Assembly: GCF_020382885.2 (NCBI RefSeq)
Contig: NC_058499.1
Span: forward strand, 377,001-441,000
Origin: Scatophagus argus
Taxonomy: Eukaryota > Chordata > Actinopteri > Scatophagidae
Direction: 5' to 3'
Length of the DNA stretch: 64,000 nucleotides
A model generated the notes under the pieces. That model did not search any database and was not told where the DNA came from. It saw only the letters and a list, made by a program, of their open reading frames with translations. Made by a program: the position numbers and the translations under genes. Position 1 is the first letter of the stretch. The number at the start of each line of letters is the position of its first letter. Below are positions 34,601 to 44,338 of this stretch, one piece after another.

Positions 34601-37600
34601 CAGCAGCACTGACCTGGTGAGGCGAGGGCAGCTCTGCGTCTGATCCTGGGAGGGAAGCTTGGAAAAGAAGCCACAGAAATCAGAGAGCTTTAAAGAGGTA
34701 CTGCACACCTAAACATCCTTGAGGTCAACTGAAATGTAACACTGGATGGCGGAGAAACCCGTCAGTGCTGCTGTTTATGGCAACATCAACCTTTCAAACC
34801 TTCCTGACCCTCATCAGGTCACTGCTGACACACAGTCAACTGTACGTCGTGAAATCTGTGTTTCAAGGAGGAACGATTTTCCTTCTGCATCAGCAGGATG
34901 GAAGCACTGTTGGCGTCCTCCTTGGCTGAGAAGTAATGTCAGCTAGCTTAGCTAGCCAGCCTCTAATGATTCCTTCTGAACCATAACATGCAAAGAAAAT
35001 AGTTCCCACATGAAACTGTCAACAGCAAGGTCTGTGGATTATCATGAGTAACCAGGTTTGTGCCATTTAGTTTCATTATACTGGACAGGAGGCAGACATC
35101 ACTTCAGCTGATATCTCAAAAAACCCTGCAAATCACACCAAAACTCTCCAGACAGAAAAACAGCACTACAGGAAGAAGAGACATACTGTTGGGTTTCTTT
35201 TGATTTTTGGGTGAACTGTGCCTTTAACCATAACTGTCAGCAGGAAACATAAATACCGAATGTGTGCTTCTGTTCACGCACTGATCACCCAGGAGCTCAT
35301 CTTAGCTGCCTGTTCTTACTCGTTCAGAAAGGTTCCTGAAGTTCTCGGCCATGCAGAAGAGTCGGCTGCCGAAAACTCTGGGGGAAGCAGGGAAGCCATA
35401 GTGGACGACACATGTGGCGTCTCTGATTCCCAGACACTTCAGGCACTCGTTGGTGGTCACTGGAGGTCAAAGGTAAAACACAAGAAAAATGAAAAAGACA
35501 GAAGCACCATTTATGTTCAGAGAGGGGATTCACAGGAAGTGTTTACTGCTGACACACAGAGTTTACCCAGAATAACGTGAGTGCCGGGGCTGATGTCTCT
35601 CCTCCACTGCTGGATGACAAAGTCAAACTGGTGAGTTAACCCCTCGTGGCTCCTGAGGCAGAAAGCTGATTTGTTGCTCACAGCCTGAAGATGAGAAAAG
35701 ACTCTGTCAGATTCAACTCATCAGTACAACACATTACAGTACACGCTATACTGTGCAGTATTACACGCAGTATAATGTGCAGTATACTGTAACCGAGCCG
35801 TCGTTTCACCTTGAACACATCTTCCACCTCCTGAGCGGAGTTGGCTACAATCAGAGTCTTCTGGCCTACGCTGGGATTGAAATCCAACGCACCCAGCAGG
35901 ATGGACATCTTGCTGCTCTCGAGAGTCATGAGGATGATCTGTGAGAAGACAAAATGGAAGTCTCGTCACCAGAACATTCAGCTGAACATGAGGACACATT
36001 TGATATCTAGAGCAGATCATTCAAACCTAAAAACACCTGCAGGTATTCAGACATTTGGGAGGAATTCACAGTGAAATGAAGGGTCGGCTTAAAATACACA
36101 TCTTCATTAGTTTATCATATAATGTGTTTAAGAGGATCAAGTCAGTTTTTTTCAGTTTTAATCTGAGTGACATCTTGGGCACATCTTAAATTAAAACAGA
36201 CTTTCTTTTAAGTGTTTTCATTGAGACTGACCTGCTGAACGTCACCATAGAGAGCCGCCTCCTCAGGGACACTCATGACGATGCAGGGGTACGGCATGTG
36301 ATTGACCAACAACCCGTCCATGTCACTGGTCCATCTTTTGGACACGGCAACGAGCTGCCGAGGACAGGAAGCTTTCTCCTCGCTGGAGGTCACCTTTTGG
36401 AAATGCTGCAAGATGGTCGCCATCTGACAGGAGAGTTTTACAACACAATTATGAATTAATCCTCCATGTCTTAATGTTACTAAATTGTAAAACTTTTCTT
36501 CTAAAATGTAGCAGGAGCTGACAGAGCAGACAGTTTCTATTGGCTGCCCCGTCTGCCCACATCGCAGAATCTCCAGCCGCCTGTTAGCAGCTACGGCAGC
36601 TCAGAAGCTGCTGAGTGAGGACGAGGAGCAGAATGTCACCTGGTCAGGAGCCAGAGTGAAGAGCTTGTCAGCCTCGTCCAGCACCAGGTGGTACAGACGC
36701 AGGAACAGGAAGCAGTGGCAGGGCAGCAGGCGCACCAAAGTGAAGGGAGTGGTCACTAACAGCAGGCCTGGCCAAACATTAAAAAACACAACATGATTGG
36801 CTGGACATTTTTCATAATCGGCTGACCAGTAGCCTTGCTCACAGTTTTTGGGGATTCTGACAGCCTTGGCCTCGTCTTTGCCGACGCCCAGCAGTGCGAT
36901 ACCAGGGTGGAGGGTGGGGGCGACTTTCATCTCCAGCAGGAGGTCATACACCATGTGAACCTTCTCCCAGCCAGGACACAGCAGCACCGCCACAGGCTGC
37001 ACACAAATACATGAACACAGCAGTGACAAGCTGTCCTCTGGAAACAAGCCAGTCACACACCTGGTGGTGCGTGTTGTCATCAGAATCGGATGAGGAAGCC
37101 TTTCACCCAACGTTACGGTGTACTCACCCCTCTGCTGGTGGTGGAGGAGGAGAAGACGGAGTTGAGCAGGATGTGGGTGAGGAGCGGGGCGAGGTAGCCG
37201 AGCGGCTGCTCGGCGTCATGTGAGACGATGAAAGTGTTGCATCCCCGAGCCACAGCTGGCCAGCTGTAACGCTCAGCTGGAGACAGAGTGTCGCGCTGCA
37301 TTCTCCGCAACACCTGGAGACAGGTGCTAAGTCAAACTGGACACGCATTGACTTTCAGTGAGAGTAAACACTTGGACAAACTGTCACAGATCTGCATCCA
37401 GGTGCTACTGTGAAGCCTGAGCTGCCTCACCGAGCTGTGGACAGGTGGGCTCAATCCACCCACTTTCTACTGTGTTGTGTCTCTGATGAGATGCTAACTG
37501 TGCGATTTGAAGCCCCTCTGGGTAGAATGTAAAACTAAAATTAGGAGCCTGACATAAAAGCATCAGATAACAGACTGATGACTGTTTCACTTCTTCATGT

Positions 37601-40600
37601 CCTCTTCTTCTGAAACCTTTAAGATTAACTTTTAATACGTTTACTGTCCAGGTGGAGAAGAATAATCACTGTGGCAACAAAATTCATTTTATCTGCAGGG
37701 TTTTTCAGAAATTTTGCAGCTTGTGTATGTTCTGTCATAATTTTCCAGGTAAAATTCATATTTTTAATTGTCAAACTGGAACTTAACAGTAAGAGTAAAA
37801 CTTATGAAACGAGATCTTTTCAACCAAACCTGCGAGTGTGTACAGTGTGTGTGTGTGTGTATACACCTGGGCAGGTCACCAGTTCATCACGGGGCTCATT
37901 CACACTCACATGCACACCTCCAGGCAGTTCAGATGAGTGTCAGAACAGAGCTTGAGTTTACCCAGCAGAGAGCTTTAACAATGGGGGCGTCATCCAGGCT
38001 GCTGCAGGGCTCCACTGGGAGGGCGGCGTGCACCAGAACCCCAGAGCTCCTGGGATCAGCGGGAACCGCCTACGGACAGGCAGGGAGCACAGAGCAAATG
38101 AACAACCGGTCTGGAACCTGTGGGCTCCTTTAACGTGAAACCGTTCTGATGGGGCAGGAAGGGGCAGAGATGGAAACGTCTCCTACGTATTAATCAAAGT
38201 TTCCTAAGGCCAACATCGTACCGATGCGTATTCACCACCACGACAGTCAAAACCAGGCAGCAACAACCTTCAGACACTCAGACTCTGAAACAGTTTAGGG
38301 AGGACGTACCACAGAGTCTGCAGGGTCGGAATCAGGGTTCAGAGGTTCTGGGTTCAGCCACTCCAGAAGACTGCAGCAGACACCACAGTCGGATATCATT
38401 TCTATTAGACAGCGTTTACCCTCAAAATACTGGAAAATACGACTCCTGTCCTGTCCGTCTGTCCATCTTGTCAGTCATGTCCTTCCTCTCACCGTGAACA
38501 GGTCTGGTCCTCCTTGTTCCTCCATGTCTTCTCTTCCTCAGCTGATGCTAAACTGCTGGACAACAGAGACAGAGTGAAGACGGTCTCACATGAGCCTCAC
38601 ATGTTCACACTGACTGGAGTCATGCTGTTACTGATGCCGGTTGATGTGTGGCAGAACATCTGGATGGACCTCGTCTCCTCCTCCTCCTCACTGCTTTCAT
38701 GAACACATGCACTTTTTCCACTAATTGCAAGAACGAAGTTACTGATAGCAGCTGTTCAGATCACTTAACATGGAGCAAAAGATTCTCACTTCCCTGCATG
38801 TTGTTACAGACTCACTGTTGTATGAAAGTATTAAACACACACAGAAAATATTTCATGTACATACAGAGCAGCAGCTCTCATACACAGACTGCAGATTATG
38901 ATGATGAAGTTTTAATCCCAGTAAGTGAAAAAAGTGAGAATCATTTTAAAGGCCTGTTCAGATGGGATTCCTGTGTGGTTCTTCCTTCACGCCCACCACA
39001 GAAATAACTGCAGTCCGACCAACCTGCTGTGTCCCAGTTCACTCACTGGTGTATTTTCATTCAACTAAAAATCACAGGACTCATTTGAGCCCGAAGAAAA
39101 GTTAAACCTGTGGTGATTAGGGCATGATTACGAGTTATGGCTATGAGAAGCACAACGCTTTAAATGCTGCCCTGAATGATGAATTAAGGCACCGAGGAGC
39201 TCTGTGGTTATACAATTCCCACCTCCCCCCTGTAACCTGAACGCATCTGAACGAGGCTTCAGTGAACCGGCTTGCTGAATGTGTGCTGCAGCGTACACTT
39301 CCTGTCTTGTGCAGGTGCTGGAGGCAGCAGTCATCTCTTCAGGCTGACAGTCTTTTAGCTCTTCATTATCACTGATCTGAAAACAAAAAAAAAAAAAAAA
39401 AAGAGGCTTTTGGTTTCTAATGTGTGATTCAGAAAGTTTAGACCAACCTGTACGTGTGAAATACAGTGTGAAACACTTGGAGCATCTCCAGCTACAGCGA
39501 GCTGTAGACATAGGAGTTCAGACCCCTGTGGAGTTCATCTAAAGCCATGTGAGTGCATTAGAACGTGTGTAGAAAGCTGCTCCAGACCTCCTGTTTTCTC
39601 ACACTGGGAGCTTCCGGCTGGCAGCTGCTGCCGGGATTCAGAAACTTCAGGAACCTGAGGGGTACAGGTAGTGCTGTCAGTATCACCCCTTCAAAAGAAC
39701 ATATGACGCCTGCTGTTGGTTTCAGCCAATCACACGAGAGGTCCTGCATGTGGTCAAGATGAACTCTCACCTGAACAGACTGAGGTCTTTGGTGAGAGCT
39801 GCAGCCAGAGACGAGTCAGTGTCCTCTGAGGAGTCACTGAACACGAGAACAGGTCAGATCCAAAAACAAAGACAAAATTCACGCTTAGTCGTTTCTCTGC
39901 TGAACTGGACCAAAGGTGTGCTCACCTGTCTACAGCTACAGAATCGGAGCCCTTCTCTGGTTGGCAGCCTAGATACAGCTGTTCTTCTGTGACCTCTGAC
40001 CTGCTGCCTTCAGATGTCTTCAGCTCGTGTCGTTGGCTCTAAAGCAGCACAGAGGTCAGAGGTGAGGAGGCGTGGATGTTGGCTGGAGAACTGACAGGAA
40101 CACAGTGAGCACAGCTGCTGACCTGAAGCGTCGGGGCAGCCGTCAGCCCATCACATCCTCCGGTGGCAGCCAGACCTTGTGACATAACTGATTAAACCAA
40201 ATTAGAAAAGACTGACAACACTGTTTCCCTTCTTACTCACCTTAAATCTGGAAACACTCAAACGTCACACATAACAGATCACTTCCTGCAGCCGCTGACT
40301 TAGAACCGGATTTTAGTTTGGTCTGAATGCGAGTCTACACATTCAGGTGTGTGTGTGTTTACCGGGGGCTGGTTGTGCTTGTGCGACCGGCTTGTCTGAG
40401 GTTGTGCAGACAATCTGCTTTAAGATGCTGGACGACAACATAACAGGAAACTGATCCACCTCATCCAGCCCGCTGCCATCAGCTGACTCTCTGACATACA
40501 AAGCAAACTTCTTGGCCACCAGATCGTCGTTCACACAAATCTGAAAAAGGTCCAACATTCTGGTGACTCCTTTGTCAAGCTGCGATAACAAACCGAACAA

Positions 40601-41099
40601 AGAAATGGAAGCGAAAACAACACAATAAGCAAAAAATGTCAAACGAAAGCAGGAACGAAGGGGCGGGCTGGTGAAACCTGGATGAAGATTAAAATGCTAA
40701 TTCGTCAAGGGTGTTTTAAGAGGACACACCATGGTGATCTGTAGTCCTGTCTGTGTGCAAGCTAAAAGACTCTGAATGAGCTCACCTTGACGTTCCTCAC
40801 TGTCAGGTAGAGCTCAACCGCAGTGGAGTCTGACCCAGATTCCAGCACCACAGCTTCTGTCCAGGTCGACACTGATGGGAGGAAACAAACTTTCAAACGT
40901 GTTTTAACATCAGTGTGAACACACACCAAATGTTGCTTTTAAGTGAAGTCTGGAGACAAACAGTAGCACACAGCTGCCATGTTGGTCACCTTGCAGAAGG
41001 TTGTGCAGGTACAGCGTAGCAGAACTGTCCCACTGAGTGGCCGGACTGCAGGGGAAAACACGAGTCAAACTGCTGTCACAGCACAGACATGAAGCAGGG

Positions 41100-41142
<43 letters not shown>

Positions 41143-42355
41143 AACTGTCTTACATGAGCTCTGCCTTCTCCTCATAGACAGACACTCGCAGGGTTGTGGG
41201 TTTGATCCCCGCCAGGTGGAACCTCCTCATCCAGAAAGGCAGCTGAAGAAAGTTCTGCACAGCGACTCGGATCCTTGCCACACCAAGACACCAACACAAC
41301 ACAAAAGATGCGCGCGCGCGTGCGCACACACACACCCACACACACAAATATTAAACATCTCTCGGGTCTGCAAACTGTTTCAGTTTTACTGCACCACCAA
41401 AACTTTACCAAAAAGCAGTTAAAACATGGAGTAAAATATCTACTCATCAAAGTATTCCTGCATTTGCTCTAATTTAATAAAATGTGGTGATCCAGTAATG
41501 TGGAAGACTGGTACTGTTCTGGTCTTACTGGTCTGAGGAGACAACCAGCCGTTCTCCGTGGTCCACCAGGAGGCAGCGAGCCTGGCAGGACACCGAGTCC
41601 GTAATGAGCGACTCTACCACAGCCCGACACCACGACTTCAACACCGGCCAGTACACCACACACACCTGAGGGGAATACAGGAACAAACACAACCAGTCTA
41701 CCCGCAATCCAAAAACACCTGGGCCAGGTGTGTCCAGCATCGGTCTTACCTGTCCGTCCGCTAACGATGTGGGCTTCAGCCTCCGCAGGTCCTGGCTGAC
41801 GTCATTGTAGAAGAGGTTCATCTGAGTCAGCAGATTGTTGTACCGTCCTGTGGTGGCCGCGTCAACGCCGGCACCCTGAACAACCCGCCCCCAGAGGCAA
41901 GACGGATTCTCAACCTGCAGAGGACGAACCAGCCCAGAGCCAGATCCGGATTCACACTCCTGTCCTGTGCTCGTCTTGATCATGGCTCACAACAAACTCA
42001 GATTAAAGTCAAAACGATCTAATCCAGACACACATTCGCCAGATGGAGTTTACAGGATGGATTCAGGGGAGGTTCACAGATTAATTTTGTCATGACATTT
42101 AAAACCTGCATTTAAGAAAATTATACAAGCAATATTCCAACCTCATAAAATAACTTTACAGAACAGAGTTTCAAAATCACCAAAAACATGACAAAAACTA
42201 CCCCGGAAACCACGCGATATCCATCTTTATTCACAAAAACCTCCACAACTTTTCTTAATGCTGACCGTCAAATCAACGTTTTCTTAACGTTAGCTAACGT
42301 TAGTTTCAGTGAGAGAAAGAAGCTCGCTTACCTTCACAATTGATATTTTCAGCAT
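27729..42355 (-). CDS. tdrd12: Tudor domain-containing protein 12 (piRNA pathway), 34 coding exons
   Basis: TDRD12 is a germline cytoplasmic (nuage) factor needed for secondary piRNA production and transposon silencing in mammals, and for germ-cell development in zebrafish. The rebuilt frame has 34 coding exons and 1370 residues. Every junction uses GT-AG and the phase closes to a TGA at 27729-27731. Domain order is N-terminal Tudor (1-196), linker (197-410), helicase-like core (411-795) with DEAD at 590-593, CCCH zinc finger (858-877), second extended Tudor (about 896-1106), serine/proline-rich linker, CS (p23-like) domain (about 1237-1345) and acidic tail DSSSESD. Human TDRD12 is about 1177 residues and ends before the CS segment in the form I know. 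The start MLKISIVK matches human MLQLLVLK. Exon coordinates are in the segment entries. Confidence 0.94.
28990..29281 (-). pseudogene. Coding-like stretch with in-frame stops inside a TDRD12 intron
   Basis: On the minus strand an ATG at about 29254 opens MVFISRVEKDTAESSRTGLS, then a stop, then in the same frame an acidic stretch (GADTEEDADRGGEKVTEPED). After another stop comes SDWRPVVGESFWKTDGELDF followed by LLWDQEVI. One frame keeps a protein-like texture through two stops, which suggests a dead gene copy or retrocopy. I do not recognise the parent. Upstream DNA (29282-29450) resembles a 5' untranslated region. It is not part of the TDRD12 frame. Confidence 0.3.
31751..33690 (-). other. tdrd12: TDRD12 coding exons 24-27 (second extended Tudor)
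   Basis: Exons 33690-33509, 33256-33049, 32246-32154 and 31899-31751 encode residues 896-1106. Recognised motifs are SVFYGRIVGKDDSGFQNMAA, VFVWFIDVGKEEEV, EIIVCRVKPADAETDWHPK, VFSLGNTIFVDPM and ILNTGMGVSNPEHVDLL, each with a clear human equivalent. Tudor folds of this class bind symmetric dimethylarginine on PIWI proteins; I have not checked each aromatic-cage residue. Confidence 0.93.
33760..33892 (-). mobile_element. Short tRNA-derived SINE in a TDRD12 intron
   Basis: On the minus strand it begins GGGCGGCTGTGGCTCAGGAG, has a mutated B box (GTGGTTCGTTCC) and ends TGTGTGAATGC. It is the same family as the SINE at 24972-25255 and lies between coding exons 23 and 24. Confidence 0.65.
33965..34645 (-). 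other. tdrd12: TDRD12 coding exons 22-23 (CCCH zinc finger)
   Basis: Exons 34645-34428 and 34046-33965 encode residues 796-895. SVLLISEENARHVVGVLRYL matches human closely. The zinc finger is C858-x8-C867-x5-C873-x3-H877, in PLCNYLKSFGVC and VCPDRH. An intron splits the finger between its second and third cysteines, and its donor is a weak GTCTGT. Confidence 0.92.
35320..38069 (-). other. tdrd12: TDRD12 coding exons 14-21 (helicase-like core)
   Basis: Exons 38069-37962, 37313-37128, 36996-36843, 36767-36640, 36423-36232, 35938-35810, 35684-35567 and 35459-35320 encode residues 411-795. The first RecA-like lobe has YSWPAVARGCNTFIVSH where motif I should be, and no GKT P-loop. It then has LLCPGWEKVHMVYDLL, LLVTTPFTLVRLLPCHCFLF and the DEAD box in LVLDEADKLF. 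The second lobe has EEAALYGDVQQ, QKTLIVANSAQEVEDVF and ATCVVHYGFPASPRVFGSRL. ATP hydrolysis is doubtful without motif I. Confidence 0.92.
38310..40579 (-). other. tdrd12: TDRD12 coding exons 7-13 (linker with two LNP motifs)
   Basis: Exons 40579-40363, 40175-40123, 40038-39926, 39836-39771, 39654-39603, 39376-39297 and 38370-38310 encode residues 197-410. VNDDLVAKKFALYVRE matches human VNDDLVAKNYACYM. The rest is acidic and low in conservation. KFLNPGSS (exon 11) and EWLNPEPLNP (exon 13) both resemble the single human LLQFLNPDPL. Exons 8-12 are called from splice signals and phase and are less certain. Confidence 0.8.
40786..42355 (-). other. tdrd12: TDRD12 coding exons 1-6 (N-terminal Tudor)
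   Basis: Exons 42355-42332, 41914-41750, 41665-41529, 41273-41154, 41045-40990 and 40871-40786 encode residues 1-196. Diagnostic stretches are VENPSCLWGRVV, VCVVYWPVLKSWCRAVVESL, CLLVDHGERLVV, FLQLPFWMRRFHLAGIKPTT and IPATQWDSSATLYLHNLL. Each has a close human counterpart. Exon 4 encodes a GTTTGATCCCC string on plus that resembles a Pol III B box but is coding. Confidence 0.92.
41103..41140. repeat. (GT)n microsatellite in a TDRD12 intron
   Basis: About 38 bases of perfect GT sit about 13 bases downstream (transcript sense) of the exon 4 donor. The transcript therefore carries CA repeats directly after a 5' splice site. Confidence 0.95.
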
Positions 42356-42392
42356 AGTGTGAGTCCGTCGGTTCGTCTTCAAGGCTACCAAC
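42332..42392 (-). other. tdrd12: TDRD12 start exon with splice acceptor
   Basis: The acceptor CATTTCCCTGCAG ends at 42393. The exon carries 37 bases of 5' untranslated sequence, then the ATG at 42355 and only eight codons (MLKISIVK) before GTAAGC. Confidence 0.8.
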
Positions 42393-42654
42393 ACTGCAGG
42401 GAAATGCAACAAGTTCACCGCTGAGGGAAGAGGATGAACTTAAAAGGCGGACTGAGGTCCACATGCTGAGCCTCCGACCCATTTGCGCCTGTCTGCTAAC
42501 GTTATCGTTAGCTCGCTTAGGTTCGCTGAAACGTACAACTAAAAACGTAGCAAAACGAGGCAGAATTTGGCAAGTGACTATTTACATAATATTTTGAATT
42601 TCTTCTGTCTGCTTTGCTCCTAATAAAACCTGTAAAACGTAGCGATACGGTTAC

Positions 42655-42760
42655 CTGTGTGCGAGTCTCTGAACGGGCCCAGCCGGTGACTCGGCGTAAC
42701 AGACGAAAATGGCGGCGTGACGTCACGTCATTCTGATCGCGACCGTTAGAGGGCGCTGTG
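42655..42760 (-). promoter_or_regulatory. TDRD12 first non-coding exon and promoter
   Basis: In minus orientation CGCACACAG is followed by GTAACC at 42654, a plausible donor of a non-coding first exon that would join the acceptor at 42393. Just upstream lie a palindromic CRE (TGACGTCA, 42718-42725), an adjacent CGTCA half-site and ATGGCGGC (42709-42716, a YY1-type site read on plus). CRE elements drive many male germline promoters via CREM, consistent with a piRNA gene. A second GTAAC donor-like site lies near 42771. The transcription start is inferred. Confidence 0.45.
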
Positions 42761-44338
42761 AAGAGCGCAGTTACCTTCGAGGCGAAAGGGTGGTTCTGAT
42801 ATTCTCTTTTCCAACAAAGCTCCCACATTTTATTCAGTTTAGCTTTGAGTAAAGCCAGAAAGCCCAGCACAACAGAAACAATTATAATTAACTTATTGTG
42901 CCTGCCACCATTTTATTTAAACGAGCAAGCTGCCATAAAACCCAAAGGTCGAAGTAGTTAGCAATTTGATTCAACAGGTGAAAGTGTGCCAAGTTGTAAA
43001 CTAGCCCCATCTGGCCTGAGTGTTCTGCCTTTATAGTCCGGTCACAGTGCTGTGGTTTATATAAACTGACATGAACTGAACAAAACTTGAAATACAGCCC
43101 ATCTCAGTGTCTAATGTCAATGCATGCAGAGTGACAGTGCTAACATGCTAACCTATGTTCACCATCATAGTTTAGCATGTTAGCACGCAGACATTTGCTA
43201 ACAATCGATGACTGCGCTGTACTGCTGATGGTGTTGTTAGTTTTCCGGGTATTTGGTGACAGATAAAGTAAATTAAGCTTCAACTTGATGATGGTGCTGG
43301 ATGAAAAGCTAAGCGATCACCACTACAGTTCATCCTGAAAGGAACATGTCTAAATCTAAAATAGTGAGATTTTGGCCATCAATGCAAGCTTGTTTTATTT
43401 TTCTCAGAACCATAGAAGTCAATCACATGGTGGCTTTCCAAGAAAAGCCAGATGACCAGCTGGAGTCACCCACACATCAAAGATCAGTGCATCATTTCAT
43501 TGCAGTCTGTTCAGTGAAAAGATAAATCAAGCTGAAAAGCTCTTCCTGTTGCTCGTGTTGCTGATGCATGATGAAGTCGTCCCATTGCTCCACAACACTG
43601 GAGTCTGTGGCTAGTGTCACTGCCTCTGGTGTGGTCAGCTTTGTCAGCAGCATCAGCAGCATCAGCAGCATCTACGTGGCCTCCACCTCAGGCGTGGACA
43701 TCAGGGGGTCGGGATTTAAACCTCCTGGAGCCCAGTGATGGCCGTCGGGAGCTTTGGCGACAACAGAGCTCAGCCTCAACATCCCCACATTCGTGCCACT
43801 TTAAACTCACATCAAACAGTACCACATATTTGATGCTGTTATGTGGACAGTCTGTGGACTGTCAAGGACCTCTGCATTCACTGTGATACAGAATCTGGTC
43901 ATCGCTGTGACCAGTGCCTGGAGAAAACAAAAATGTACCAAAATCCATTACAAACATTTAAATAAAGTTTAAAGAGTATTTTGCTAACTGATCACATCAC
44001 TGTCAGTCAAAGTAAATATGTTATCACATTTGGCCAAACAGCCCAACGAACTTCTCGCTGAGAGCACTCAGGTGCACAGGTGAACAGCGCTGTTGTGATT
44101 GGTTGTTTCTGTTTGTGTGGCTCGTGTGCTGCCGACGGGGGGCGACAAAGAGACATCTGCGTCTCACCTACACCACCACAAGCCTGAAGACGAAGAAGAC
44201 ATTTAGCCGTGTTGGAGGCAGCAAACCACAGGGCAGGCGTTTTGTTGTCGATCGTGTGAACACTTGGGCAGCTGTTTTTCTACACACATCATGCTGAAAG
44301 AGTTTAAACCTTAAGACGCTTCAACGCCGTTTAGCTTC
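42761..44338. other. Intergenic region between TDRD12 and FAAP24
   Basis: No exon is recognised. The open frame at 43614-43886 is built partly on a CAGCAT trinucleotide run near 43645. A 14-base inverted repeat lies at 43137-43186. The last 250 bases are the presumed FAAP24 promoter and 5' untranslated region. Confidence 0.45.
43137..43186. repeat. Perfect 14-bp inverted repeat with 22-bp loop
   Basis: GTGCTAACATGCTA at 43137-43150 is the exact reverse complement of TAGCATGTTAGCAC at 43173-43186. GCTAACATGCTAA is a phrase frequent in teleost intergenic DNA, so this may be the remnant of a dispersed element. Confidence 0.8.

Noticed and set aside
41190-41225. GGGTTTGATCCCC resembling a Pol III B box (SINE or tRNA head)
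   Set aside because: It lies inside TDRD12 coding exon 4, where the minus strand encodes AGIKPTTLRVSV matching human TDRD12.
43614-43886. 90-codon open frame upstream of FAAP24
   Set aside because: Driven partly by a CAGCAT trinucleotide run; no homology recognised.
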